DNA of 42,630 nt from Bacillota bacterium (GCA_012523545.1 JAAYIH010000024.1:1-42630); one strand, 5' to 3'; shown: positions 34,861-42,470, counted from the stretch's first letter. Notes: generated by a model not told the origin, from the letters alone. Translations and numbers: made by a program.

Positions 34861-34919
34861 CTCTGCTAACGCACTGGTCTTTTGACACCGGTCAATGACC
34901 AGTCTTGTTTATACTGCTT

Positions 34920-34996
34920 GCGCCCGTAGCTCAGCAGGACAGAGCAACGGTTTCCTAAACCGTGTGTCGGAGGTTCGAATCCTTCCGGGCGCGCCA
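34920..34996 (+). tRNA. tRNA-Arg (anticodon CCT)
   Basis: A 77-base cloverleaf with acceptor stem GCGCCCG / CGGGCGC, discriminator G and encoded CCA. The anticodon loop is TTCCTAA (codon AGG). It ends only 22 bases before the tadA start codon, so its 3' processing would define the tadA mRNA leader if they are co-transcribed. Confidence 0.95.
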
Positions 34997-35018
34997 TCGT
35001 CTATTAGGTGGTCAGAAC

Positions 35019-35468
35019 ATGAACCACAATGTTTACATGTCTGTGGCGCTGGCCGCAGCGCGCCGGGCCTTTGCCCGCGGCGAAGTTCCCATCGGCGCCG
35101 TTGTCGTCACCGGTTCCAACCGGATTTTGGCGGTTGCAGAAAATTCCCGGGAGCATGGCAAAGACCCTACCGGGCATGCCGAGATTGCCGCCCTCAAAAA
35201 GGCAGCCGCCCGTTGGGGGGATTGGCGCCTCTATGGATGTCGCATTTATGTGACTTTGGAGCCGTGTCCCATGTGCGCCGGGGCTCTGCTGCAGGCTCGG
35301 GTAAAACAAGTTTTTTACGGTGCTGCGGACCCCAAGGCCGGAGCCCTTGGTTCTGTTATTGACCTGCGGAAAATACCGGGGTATAATCATCAGCTGGAGG
35401 CTGTGGGCGGTATCATGGCCGCGCAGTGCAGCAGTCTCCTGAAAGAGTTTTTCAAAACCCTTAGATAG
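35019..35468 (+). CDS. tadA: tRNA adenosine-34 deaminase
   Basis: A 149-residue zinc deaminase that converts A34 of tRNA-Arg(ACG) to inosine so that it reads CGU, CGC and CGA. The zinc and catalytic motifs are clear: GHAEIAAL (His and the proton-shuttle Glu) and LEPCPMCAGAL (two Cys). The ATG at 35019 has AGGTGG upstream; a longer frame from 34962 would run back into tRNA-Arg(CCT). It lies between tRNA-Arg and tRNA-Ser genes, close to its own substrate gene. Confidence 0.96.
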   Translation: MNHNVYMSVALAAARRAFARGEVPIGAVVVTGSNRILAVAENSREHGKDPTGHAEIAALKKAAARWGDWRLYGCRIYVTLEPCPMCAGALLQARVKQVFYGAADPKAGALGSVIDLRKIPGYNHQLEAVGGIMAAQCSSLLKEFFKTLR

Positions 35469-35471
35469 CGC

Positions 35472-35564
35472 GGAGAGATGGCTGAGTCTGGCTTAAAGCG
35501 CTCGCCTCGAAAGCGAGTGGGCGGTGACCCCGCCCCGTGAGTTCGAATCTCACTCTCTCCGCCA
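35472..35564 (+). tRNA. tRNA-Ser (anticodon CGA)
   Basis: A 93-base class II tRNA with acceptor stem GGAGAGA / TCTCTCC, discriminator G and encoded CCA. The anticodon loop is CTCGAAA. It begins 3 bases after the tadA stop codon. Confidence 0.95.
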
Positions 35565-35578
35565 TTGCCAATTATTAC

Positions 35579-35673
35579 GGAGAGATGGCTGAGTTTGGTC
35601 GAAGGCGCTCGCCTGGAAAGCGAGTAGACGGGGTTGACTCGTCTCGAGGGTTCGAATCCCTCTCTCTCCGCCA
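35579..35673 (+). tRNA. tRNA-Ser (anticodon GGA)
   Basis: A 95-base class II tRNA with the same acceptor stem as its neighbour, discriminator G and encoded CCA. The anticodon loop is CTGGAAA. Confidence 0.95.
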
Positions 35674-35686
35674 TTTTGTTAATTTT

Positions 35687-35955
35687 GGCCGTGCTAGGTG
35701 GGGAGGTAGCGGTGCCCTGTACCTGCAACCCGCTATAGCAGGATCGAAAGCCCGCGTTGAGGCAGCGCAGCTGTGGGGTCTGGCGCCAATAAGTGGCGAT
35801 GACGGTCGGGTCCTGGGCGGTTGGCCTCTGTGAACCCCGTCAGGTCCGGAAGGAAGCAGCGGTAAGCAGATGTGCCAAGGCGCCCCAGGCCAGCCTGCCC
35901 GGAGCTAACTGTTGGAGGGCCGCCTGGAGCTGGTTGTCGAAAGCGGGGCACGGCC
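35687..35955 (+). ncRNA. ffs: Signal recognition particle RNA, large Firmicutes type
   Basis: The terminal helix pairs GGCCGTGC (35687) with GCACGGCC at the far end, enclosing about 270 bases. The conserved S-domain core GTCAGGTCCGGAAGGAAGCA followed by GCGGTAAGCAG is the Ffh-binding helix 8. The size and the extra 5' part fit the long form with an Alu-like domain, as in Bacillus scRNA. The 5' and 3' ends are set by the terminal helix and may differ by a few bases. It lies between tRNA-Ser and dnaX. Confidence 0.95.
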
Positions 35956-35970
35956 AATAATAATAATTTA

Positions 35971-35998
35971 AACAATCGCGACATGCGATTGTTTTTTT
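35971..35998 (+). terminator. Terminator of the SRP RNA
   Basis: An 8- to 10-bp stem (ACAATCGC / GCGATTGT, extended by A-T pairs) with a five-base loop is followed by seven T residues. It lies about 16 bases after the end of the RNA. Confidence 0.88.
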
Positions 35999-36026
35999 GC
36001 ATCCCGGCAGAAATATAAAGTATAAT
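35997..36026 (+). promoter_or_regulatory. Probable promoter of dnaX
   Basis: TTGCAT, 18 bases and a perfect TATAAT (36021-36026) lie about 20 bases before the dnaX start codon and just behind the SRP RNA terminator. The -35 matches the consensus only partly. Confidence 0.55.
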
Positions 36027-36045
36027 ACCAGGGGGAGGGAGTCCC

Positions 36046-37410
36046 ATGGTTTACCAGTCTCTGTACAGAAAATTTCGTCCCCGGGGTTTTGCCCAGGGAT
36101 TTGTCGGCCAGCAACACATAGTCAAAGCCTTGCAAAACAGCCTGGCTGCTAATCGGCTGGCGCATGCGTATTTATTTGCCGGGCCCAGGGGAACCGGCAA
36201 AACGACGACGGCAAAGATTTTTGCCAAAGCGGCCAATTGCCTCAGTGCCGATAAACCGGTTCCCGAGCCGTGTAATCAGTGCGAACTCTGCCTGCAAGTC
36301 AACAGCGGCAACGCCATGGACGTCATTGAAATGGACGCAGCCACCAATCGCGGCATAGAAGAAGTGCGGGACCTGCGGGAGCGCGTGCAATATGCCCCGG
36401 TTTTGGGCAGGTACAAGATATATATTATCGATGAAGTGCATATGCTTACCACCGAGGCCTTTAACGCGTTGCTCAAGACCTTGGAAGAACCTCCGGCCCA
36501 TGTCATATTTATTTTGGCCACCACCGAACCCCAAAGGTTGCCGGCTACAATTTTGTCCCGTTGCCAGCGCTATGATTTCCGGCCGTTAAGTGAGGAAATG
36601 ATTGCCGGGCACTTGCAGGAAGTGGCCAAGCAGTCGGGAGTCAATCTGGACAGCGAAAGCGCCAGGCTGTTAGCTTTCAGGGCCCAGGGGGGGATGCGCG
36701 ATGCCCTGGGCATGTTGGAGCAGGTAATGGCCTATGCCGGCGCGGACATTAACCGTGACCAGGTTTGGCAGGTTCTGGGCTCCGCAGATCGTGCCAGTTT
36801 GGCGCAGCTGGCAGAAGCCCTGCATGCCCGGGACATAGGCAGGGCTTTGCATGTTTTGGAGGATTTCGGCAAAGCCGGGATTGATTTTCGGCAACTCCTG
36901 GCCGATATGCTGGAGTTGTTGCGGGAACAGCTCCTCGCCGTCCTGGGGGCGAAGAAGGGTTCAGAGGCCCCGCTGTCGTTGCAGTCGCCGGCAGAAATAA
37001 TGACGCTGATGGAAACGTTTAGCTCTGCGCTCCTGGACAGCCGGCGCTGGGCGTCGCCCCGGCTGGCGGCGGAGATTATGGTTATAAAGCACTGCAATCA
37101 GCAGGCTGCCCCCGGCGAACCAATGCCGGAAGCGGTTCCATCCAGTGCGCAACGGGACCGCCTGGTCAAGGTAGATGACGGCAAATGGCAGGAAGTGCTT
37201 GACCTGGTAAAAAAGGAGAGCATAACCTCTTATGCCTGGCTTAAAGAATCCAAAGCCTGGATCGAGGGTGAAAAACTGGTCATCAGATACCCTGCCAATT
37301 ACAACCTGCATTGCGATAACATAATGAAACCGGAACACAAACAAATAATCGTTCCGGTCATCCGACAGACATTGGGGCTCAGCCAGTATGAAGCGAGCCT
37401 GGAAAAATAA
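36046..37410 (+). CDS. dnaX: DNA polymerase III subunit tau/gamma
   Basis: A 454-residue clamp-loader ATPase. The AAA+ module has Walker A GPRGTGKTTT (about 46-55), a zinc module with CNQCELC plus an earlier Cys, Walker B region IIDEVHMLT, sensor 1 ATTEPQRLPATILSRCQ and sensor 2 GGMRDALGMLEQ. It opens the beta ring and places it on primed DNA. At 454 residues it is shorter than many tau proteins, so the polymerase-binding tail is reduced. I see no clear frameshift element for a separate gamma form. GGGGGAGGGAG precedes the ATG. ybaB and recR follow. Confidence 0.96.
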   Translation: MVYQSLYRKFRPRGFAQGFVGQQHIVKALQNSLAANRLAHAYLFAGPRGTGKTTTAKIFAKAANCLSADKPVPEPCNQCELCLQVNSGNAMDVIEMDAATNRGIEEVRDLRERVQYAPVLGRYKIYIIDEVHMLTTEAFNALLKTLEEPPAHVIFILATTEPQRLPATILSRCQRYDFRPLSEEMIAGHLQEVAKQSGVNLDSESARLLAFRAQGGMRDALGMLEQVMAYAGADINRDQVWQVLGSADRASLAQLAEALHARDIGRALHVLEDFGKAGIDFRQLLADMLELLREQLLAVLGAKKGSEAPLSLQSPAEIMTLMETFSSALLDSRRWASPRLAAEIMVIKHCNQQAAPGEPMPEAVPSSAQRDRLVKVDDGKWQEVLDLVKKESITSYAWLKESKAWIEGEKLVIRYPANYNLHCDNIMKPEHKQIIVPVIRQTLGLSQYEASLEK

Positions 37411-37428
37411 CGTAAAGGGGATGGAAAA

Positions 37429-37746
37429 ATGCTGGGCGGAATGGGCAAGGCCATGAAACAAATCCAAAAGATGCAGGCAGACATGCAGAAATTGCAGGAA
37501 GAACTGGAACACATGACTGTATCCGCCACTGCTGGCGGCGGAGTGGTTGAAGTGACCGTAAACGGACACAGGCGCGTGCAGCGAATAACGGTCAAGCCGG
37601 AAGTGGTGGACCCCGAAGACATCGAAACCTTACAGGATTTGCTCCAGGCTGCAGTCAACGAAGCTTTGCGCAAGGCGGAAGAGCTTGCGGCAAAAGAATT
37701 GCAAAAGATCACCGGGGGCCTGCAACTGCCGCCTGGTTTGGTATAA
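37429..37746 (+). CDS. ybaB: YbaB/EbfC family nucleoid-associated protein
   Basis: A 105-residue DNA-binding protein of the YbaB/EbfC family. It begins with a glycine- and methionine-rich segment, a helical part (MKQIQKMQADMQKLQEELEH) and the beta region VSATAGGGVVEVTVNGHRRV. It ends with the helix LLQAAVNEALRKAEELAAKE. Such proteins form tweezer-like dimers that bind DNA without strict sequence need. It lies in the conserved dnaX-ybaB-recR order, 3 bases before recR. Confidence 0.96.
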   Translation: MLGGMGKAMKQIQKMQADMQKLQEELEHMTVSATAGGGVVEVTVNGHRRVQRITVKPEVVDPEDIETLQDLLQAAVNEALRKAEELAAKELQKITGGLQLPPGLV

Positions 37747-37749
37747 ATT

Positions 37750-38346
37750 ATGCGTTACTACGACAGCCTCGCCAGGCTGATCGCGCAATTTCAAAAGCTG
37801 CCGGGAATCGGCAGCAAGACTGCTCAGCGCCTGGCCTTTTACATATTGAAGATGCCCGAGCCCGAGGTGCGAGAGTTTGCCGCCGCCCTGGTTGAAGCCC
37901 GGGCCAAACTGTTGACCTGCAGCGTATGCGGAAACATGACGGACAGCGACCCTTGCCATATTTGCAGTGATCCCAGGAGGGAGCGCAAATATATCTGCGT
38001 TGTCCAGGAACCCAGGGATGTCCTTGCTCTGGAAAGGACCAATGAATATCGGGGGCAATACCACGTTCTCAATGGGGCTATTTCGCCGCTGGACGGAATC
38101 GGGCCGGACGAATTAAACATAAAGTCGTTATTGGCCCGAATCCGGCAGGAAAAGCCCGAAGAAATCATTGTCGCCACCAATCCCAACGTTCAGGGCGAGG
38201 CTACGGCAATGTACCTTGCCCAAATCCTGAAGCCCTTTGACATAAGAGTGACCCGGCTTGCCCTTGGGCTGCCAGTGGGCGGCGATTTGGAGTATGCCGA
38301 TGAAATGACCCTGGCCAGGGCTCTGGAAGGCAGGAAGAAAATTTGA
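37750..38346 (+). CDS. recR: Recombination protein RecR
   Basis: A 198-residue recombination mediator that works with RecF and RecO in gap repair. It shows the HhH region LPGIGSKTAQRLAFYIL, the zinc finger CSVCGN...DPCHIC and the TOPRIM domain with VVQEPRDVLALERT and ISPLDGIGPDELNI. The Walker-like end VTRLALGLPVGGDLEYADE and TLARALEGR are normal. Its stop is directly followed by a terminator. Confidence 0.97.
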   Translation: MRYYDSLARLIAQFQKLPGIGSKTAQRLAFYILKMPEPEVREFAAALVEARAKLLTCSVCGNMTDSDPCHICSDPRRERKYICVVQEPRDVLALERTNEYRGQYHVLNGAISPLDGIGPDELNIKSLLARIRQEKPEEIIVATNPNVQGEATAMYLAQILKPFDIRVTRLALGLPVGGDLEYADEMTLARALEGRKKI

Positions 38347-38368
38347 GCCGCAGTTTCTGCGGCTTTTT
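38347..38368 (+). terminator. Terminator after recR
   Basis: A 7-bp perfect stem (GCCGCAG / CTGCGGC), a three-base loop and five T residues begin at the recR stop codon. It ends the dnaX-ybaB-recR transcript. Confidence 0.85.
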
Positions 38369-38419
38369 GTTTATATACGGAAAAACTGTCAATAATATAG
38401 GACAACAATTAAACCAGGG

Positions 38420-38671
38420 ATGGTGTTGTCCATGTTATATGCAGTCCGGGACAAAATTGCCGCCTTTATGCGCGGGCGCCACAAAGCGAAATCCGCCATT
38501 GCGCCCCCTTCTCTGCGGGAACTGGCGGAAAAAGCCAAGGCAGAATGGCATCTGGCCCAGGCCTATTTCCAAAATGTCCGGGATCCCGAACTGGTGGATT
38601 ATGCCATAGACTATTTGGCCACCGCCGAAAAAAGGTATAATTACCTGTTAAAAAAGATCAGAGAGCAATAA
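38420..38671 (+). CDS. YaaL-type DUF2508 family protein
   Basis: An 83-residue, helical, charged protein of the DUF2508 family (Bacillus YaaL), which is normally found right after recR. The conserved part is AKAEWHLAQAYFQNVRDPEL followed by VDYAIDYLATAEKRYNYLL. The function is unknown. The start may be ATG 38420 or ATG 38432; neither has a strong site. It is flanked by a terminator on each side. The bofA gene that usually follows yaaL in spore formers is not present here. Confidence 0.82.
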   Translation: MVLSMLYAVRDKIAAFMRGRHKAKSAIAPPSLRELAEKAKAEWHLAQAYFQNVRDPELVDYAIDYLATAEKRYNYLLKKIREQ

Positions 38672-38696
38672 ACCTGCAGCAAGCAGGTTGTTTTTT
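38671..38696 (+). terminator. Terminator after the YaaL-type gene
   Basis: A 7-bp perfect stem (AACCTGC / GCAGGTT) with a five-base loop and six T residues begins at the stop codon of the DUF2508 gene. Confidence 0.88.
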
Positions 38697-38702
38697 ATGT
38701 TG

Positions 38703-38732
38703 TTGACGATGGTTTTGGACTTCTGTTATACT
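38703..38732 (+). promoter_or_regulatory. Promoter ahead of the P-loop ATPase and oxidoreductase genes
   Basis: TTGACG (38703-38708), 18 bases and TATACT (38727-38732) lie directly after the preceding terminator. This would give a leader of about 110 bases before the ATPase start codon; I see no clear riboswitch fold in that leader. Confidence 0.7.
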
Positions 38733-38850
38733 GAATGTTGGTTGTATGTTTCACTAAAGCGCCTTAGATTCTTTCTGCAACAAGCTGCTGTTTCACAGGC
38801 GTCCCAAGTTGTACTATAACAGCTCGGCGCATTGGGGGCTGAAATGGGAC

Positions 38851-39510
38851 ATGCGTATTGTCGAAGCTTTCATAGGCGAATACGCCAGCGGAAAAAGCGA
38901 AAATGCCATCAATCGTGCCCTGGAACTCTTGCGGCGAAACAGGCAAGTGACCATTGTTGACCTGGACACAGTGGAGCCTTTCTATACCTTGCGGCCCCTT
39001 AAGAAAAAGCTGGAGCAACTGGGGCTCAGGGTCATCGCCTGGGACCCCGCCGAAACAACCGGCCTTGGCGAAGCCGGCTCCCTGATTAACCAACAGATGA
39101 TATGGGCCCTGCGCAACGAGGGCGATATTATCCTGGACATCGGGTATGGCGCCCACGGGGCCAGAATTTTAAACCTGGTTGAGGGGGCGCAGGATGACCC
39201 GGATTTGCGGCTGTTGGTCGTGGTAAATATCGCCCGGCCCATGACTGCTTCTGTGGAGGATATCGTCCAGTATGTCCAAGGATTGGGAACGGTACATGGT
39301 CTGATAAATAACAGCCATTTGGGCAACGAAACCACACTGGACATTATCCAGGACGGCGCCGTCATGGTAACCGAGGCGGCGCGGATCCTCCAGCTCCCGG
39401 TGATATATACCGCCGTCGCCCGGGAATTTGCCCATCTAATCGGTCCCCATGATAAAGCGGGCAATCCCGTCAAAATAATAGAGCTCTTCATGCATGAGGC
39501 TTACTGGTAA
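38851..39510 (+). CDS. SIMIBI-type P-loop ATPase upstream of the 2-oxoacid oxidoreductase
   Basis: A 219-residue P-loop protein. It opens MRIVEAFIGEYASGKSENAI, a Walker A motif (GEYASGKS), followed by VTIVDLDTVEPFYTLRPLKK, which resembles the switch I region of MinD/CobQ-like ATPases. ILDIGYGAHGA is at the Walker B/switch II position, and LINNSHLGNETT is the base-recognition region. I do not know its substrate. It is 59 bases before the korA-like start and probably co-transcribed, so a role in assembling or regulating the iron-sulfur enzyme is plausible but unproven. ATG 38851 is chosen because the protein then begins at the conserved first strand; the frame extends upstream to 38809. Confidence 0.75.
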   Translation: MRIVEAFIGEYASGKSENAINRALELLRRNRQVTIVDLDTVEPFYTLRPLKKKLEQLGLRVIAWDPAETTGLGEAGSLINQQMIWALRNEGDIILDIGYGAHGARILNLVEGAQDDPDLRLLVVVNIARPMTASVEDIVQYVQGLGTVHGLINNSHLGNETTLDIIQDGAVMVTEAARILQLPVIYTAVAREFAHLIGPHDKAGNPVKIIELFMHEAYW

Positions 39511-39569
39511 GACGAACCGGCAATTTACAGGTCTTCCCAATTTTTCTACAACCACAGGAGGTGTTTAAC

Positions 39570-40658
39570 ATGAAGGAAAAGCCAGTTAAGGGCGAAAGGC
39601 GCGTGTTTATGACAGGCAACGAAGTCTGTGCCTGGGCAGCACTGGCCGCCGATGCCGATATTATGTTCGGCTACCCCATTACTCCACAAACGGATATCAT
39701 GCAGTACTGGACCCGTCTGGCGCCCAAGTACGGCAAAAAGTTTTTGCAGACCGAAGACGAAATATCGGCGGGATTTACTACCTTAGGTGCTGTAATTGCC
39801 GGCAAGAGAGCCTTTTCTGCCACCACCGGACCGGGTAATGTTCTCTTCCAGGAGCCCATGTCCATGGCCGAGATGATGAGGATTCCCGTTGTCCTGATCA
39901 TCCCCATGCGGGGCGGCCCTTCCACTGCTACCGTTATTTATTCACAACAGGAAGTTACCATGACCGCTTTTGGCGGCAACGGCGAAGGTTTTCGGGTGGT
40001 GTATTCTACAGCGGGCCATCAGGACTTGTACGATTATACCATCAAAGCCTTTAACACTGCCTGGAAGTACAGGTTCCCCACCTTTGTCTTAAGCGACGGT
40101 TACCAGGGAAAAATGCGGGAATCCCTGACCATTTACGATCCTGCCGAGCGCGGCATCGAAATGGTCAAGGCCGAACCCATGCTGGGTCTGCCCGGAATTC
40201 CCGGCGTTGACCGTCCCACCCGGCATCTGCGCAACACTTACAATACCGAAGAAGAGCTATACGAAGTCGTGATGCAGATTGCCCGGGACTTCGAAAAAGC
40301 TGCTCCGGAAATTGTCGAGTGGCAGGATTTTGATACCGACTCCGAAATGGACGTGCTCATTCTGGCCCACGGCGTTGTCTCCAGGGCTGCGCAAGGTGCG
40401 CTTCCCCTGCTCAAAAACGAAGGCATTAAAGCAGGGCATTTCCGCCCCATTACTCTGCGCCCCATGCCTGAAGAACAGATGCGCGCTGCTGCGGCCAGAG
40501 CGAACAGGGTTGTCGTAGTCGAATCCGCTTACGGGCAGTTTCTCAAACTGGTCAAGGAAACCCTGTACGGAATGGACAAACCCATCGATGCCATTCTCCG
40601 TCCCGGCGTCGGCATTACAGCTGAAGAAATTGTCGCCGAGATAAAGGAAAGGAGGTAA
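39570..40658 (+). CDS. korA: 2-oxoacid:ferredoxin oxidoreductase, alpha subunit
   Basis: A 362-residue subunit carrying the pyrimidine-side TPP domain (I) and domain II. It begins GNEVCAWAALAADADIMFGY and has YPITPQTDIMQYW, TEDEISAG, FSATTGPGN and PMRGGPST, all typical. The enzyme oxidises a 2-oxoacid plus CoA to acyl-CoA and CO2, reducing ferredoxin, or runs in reverse. 2-Oxoglutarate is the likely substrate, but branched-chain or other 2-oxoacids are possible. ATG 39570 lies behind AGGAGGTG. beta, gamma and delta subunits follow in order. Confidence 0.9.
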   Translation: MKEKPVKGERRVFMTGNEVCAWAALAADADIMFGYPITPQTDIMQYWTRLAPKYGKKFLQTEDEISAGFTTLGAVIAGKRAFSATTGPGNVLFQEPMSMAEMMRIPVVLIIPMRGGPSTATVIYSQQEVTMTAFGGNGEGFRVVYSTAGHQDLYDYTIKAFNTAWKYRFPTFVLSDGYQGKMRESLTIYDPAERGIEMVKAEPMLGLPGIPGVDRPTRHLRNTYNTEEELYEVVMQIARDFEKAAPEIVEWQDFDTDSEMDVLILAHGVVSRAAQGALPLLKNEGIKAGHFRPITLRPMPEEQMRAAAARANRVVVVESAYGQFLKLVKETLYGMDKPIDAILRPGVGITAEEIVAEIKERR

Positions 40659-40663
40659 GGGCT

Positions 40664-41431
40664 GTGGCAAAAGAAACCATTGCTTTAACGCCTGCGATGC
40701 CAAAGTGCTGGAACCCGGATTCCAAACCGCATAAGTTTTGCCCGGGCTGCGGCCACGGTCTTACCCTGAAAATGTTGGGTCAGGCTATTGACGAGCTGGG
40801 CATTCAGGACAAAGTAATTTTCGGTTGTGACATCGGCTGTTCTTTGCTGTCCTGGGACTTCTTCAATGTAGATTCCGTCCAGACTCATCATGGCCGGACG
40901 ACTCCGGTTATAACGGGGATTAAGCGGGCCCGCCCCGAGCTCATTGGTATCGCGTACATGGGTGACGGGGGCGGATACGCCATTGGCGCCCAGCACCTGG
41001 TTAATGCCGCTACCCGCAACGAGAAAATCACCGCTATTTTGATCAATAATACCAACTATGGGATGACTGGCGGACAAATGGCGCCCACCACTCTGCCCGG
41101 CCAAATAACGGAAACCACTCCTTTCGGCCGCGATCCTGAAGACTCCGGTTATCCCACCATGGGGCCGGAAATGGTGGCGGCCATTGCCCGGGAAGGCGCT
41201 TATGTCGCCCGCGGCTCTATGGCCAACCTCCGTCAGTTGAAAAGGTTTTTGAAAAAAGCGCTGGAGAACCAGATGGAGGGCAACGGGTTTTCCTTTGTTG
41301 AAGTCCTCTCCAGCTGCCCCACCAACTGGAGGACCAATGCTGAAGCCACCTGGCGCTTTGTAGAAAAAGACATGGCAGAGCATTTCCCCGTCGGCGAATT
41401 TAAAGTCCCCGGCAAAAAGGAGGAGAAGTGA
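40664..41431 (+). CDS. korB: 2-oxoacid:ferredoxin oxidoreductase, beta subunit
   Basis: A 255-residue TPP-binding subunit. KFCPGCGHG at the start has two cysteines of the proximal cluster region, and FGCDIGCS supplies further conserved cysteines. The TPP/Mg motif is GDGGGYAIGAQH...NNTNYGMTGGQ. TTPFGRDPEDSGYP and SCPTNW complete the family blocks. It begins with GTG 40664 behind AAAGGAGGT, five bases after the alpha subunit, and its stop lies just before the gamma subunit TTG. Confidence 0.93.
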   Translation: MAKETIALTPAMPKCWNPDSKPHKFCPGCGHGLTLKMLGQAIDELGIQDKVIFGCDIGCSLLSWDFFNVDSVQTHHGRTTPVITGIKRARPELIGIAYMGDGGGYAIGAQHLVNAATRNEKITAILINNTNYGMTGGQMAPTTLPGQITETTPFGRDPEDSGYPTMGPEMVAAIAREGAYVARGSMANLRQLKRFLKKALENQMEGNGFSFVEVLSSCPTNWRTNAEATWRFVEKDMAEHFPVGEFKVPGKKEEK

Positions 41432-41432
41432 G

Positions 41433-42098
41433 TTGGCTGTCAGAATAGTCCTGGCCGGAGAAGGAGGCCAAGGCGTTCAGGTCATTGCCAATATACTGGC
41501 CGAAGCTGCCTATGCCGAAGGCAAGGAAGCCGTCTACATTCCCAATTTCGGTGTCGAACAAAGGGGCGGCGTTTCCATCGCCTTTGTCCAAATTGACGAC
41601 AAACGCATCGATTCTCCCAAGTTTCCCAAAGCAGATATAGTCGTCGCCCTGAGCAATCGCGCCGTAGACCGCACCCGCCAGTACGTCGACGAGAGGACCA
41701 CCTTTGTATACGATGACTCGCTGGTGGCTGCGGCCGAAATCCACGAAGACGTCATCGGCATTCAGGCCGTCGAAGCCGACCCTCGCTCGCAACGTCAGAC
41801 TGAAGCTGTCGACGACAGCAAACAGCGCAAAACCGTCAGGCTTCCTGAGAGTGCCGGCACCATTATTCCCCTGTCTGCCAACGACATCGCCAAGAAAGAA
41901 CTTCACCCCAGGGTGTTCAATGTCATGATTCTGGGCGCCGTTCTCAAGGCCACCGGTGTTGTATCTGTGGAACAGGTAAAGGCGGCGTTGGAGGCGAGGC
42001 TGGGCGGCAAGTTTGCAAAGAACCCTGAGTTACGGGATCTCAACTACCGGGCACTGGAAAGGGGCATGGGCCTGGTGGAGCATGTGGGGGTGAATTAA
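41433..42098 (+). CDS. korC: 2-oxoacid:ferredoxin oxidoreductase, gamma subunit
   Basis: A 221-residue subunit of the CoA-binding domain type. GEGGQGVQVIANILAEAA opens it, then VEQRGGVS, where relatives often read EMRGG, and IDSPKFPKADIVVALS. NVMILGAVLKATG is the conserved later block. Compared with gamma subunits of about 180 residues it carries an extra hydrophilic stretch near residues 99-142. The start is TTG 41433 with AAGGAGGAG upstream. It ends directly before the delta subunit ATG. Confidence 0.9.
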   Translation: MAVRIVLAGEGGQGVQVIANILAEAAYAEGKEAVYIPNFGVEQRGGVSIAFVQIDDKRIDSPKFPKADIVVALSNRAVDRTRQYVDERTTFVYDDSLVAAAEIHEDVIGIQAVEADPRSQRQTEAVDDSKQRKTVRLPESAGTIIPLSANDIAKKELHPRVFNVMILGAVLKATGVVSVEQVKAALEARLGGKFAKNPELRDLNYRALERGMGLVEHVGVN

Positions 42099-42371
42099 AT
42101 GACTGAGGCCACTAAATGGAGAGCGTTTTCGCAGCCTGGCAAGCGCGCCAGCTTTAACCTTTTTCCCGATTTGTGCAAAGGTTGCGGCCTGTGCATGCAA
42201 AAATGTCCGGTAAAAATTATCATCTGGTCCCAGGATTTGGGCGTGTACGGTACCCCCGCTGTCGAAACCAGCGATCAGGACAAATGCATAGCTTGCAAGA
42301 TGTGCGAAAATGTCTGTCCCGATGCCGCCATTCGCATAATCGTTAATCCCCAGGATAAAGATAAGGAATAA
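42099..42371 (+). CDS. korD: 2-oxoacid:ferredoxin oxidoreductase, delta (ferredoxin-like) subunit
   Basis: A 90-residue bacterial-type ferredoxin with two [4Fe-4S] motifs: CKGCGLCMQKCP (about 26-37) and CIACKMCENVCP (about 63-74). It passes electrons from the TPP subunits to free ferredoxin. The position as last gene of the set is less common than first place in other kor operons. A strong terminator follows the stop codon. Confidence 0.94.
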   Translation: MTEATKWRAFSQPGKRASFNLFPDLCKGCGLCMQKCPVKIIIWSQDLGVYGTPAVETSDQDKCIACKMCENVCPDAAIRIIVNPQDKDKE

Positions 42372-42374
42372 CAG

Positions 42375-42408
42375 ATTTCAGGGCGGCTGCAGCCGCCCTG
42401 AAATTTTT
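42375..42408 (+). terminator. Terminator of the oxidoreductase operon
   Basis: A perfect 30-base palindrome (42375-42404, half-site ATTTCAGGGCGGCTG) is followed by T residues. It lies 3 bases after the delta subunit stop and could work in both directions. Confidence 0.9.
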
Positions 42409-42441
42409 CCGCCTCTCCAGTTTTTGGCATAAAATTAGTTG

Positions 42442-42470
42442 TTGACAAAGCAAAATGGATGTGCTAAATT
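42442..42470 (+). promoter_or_regulatory. rRNA operon promoter
   Basis: TTGACA (42442-42447) and, after 17 bases, TAAATT (42465-42470) lie about 110 bases before the 16S rRNA. A second -10 like TATAAA starts at 42470. This is the only promoter I see for the rRNA operon inside the window. Confidence 0.7.

Noticed and set aside
34882-34915. Possible promoter TTGACA ... TATACT before tRNA-Arg(CCT)
   Set aside because: The spacing is 22 bases, too long for a SigA promoter, and no -10 is found at 16-18 bases. An inverted repeat (ACTGGTC / GACCAGT) overlaps it, but I could not assign it a function.
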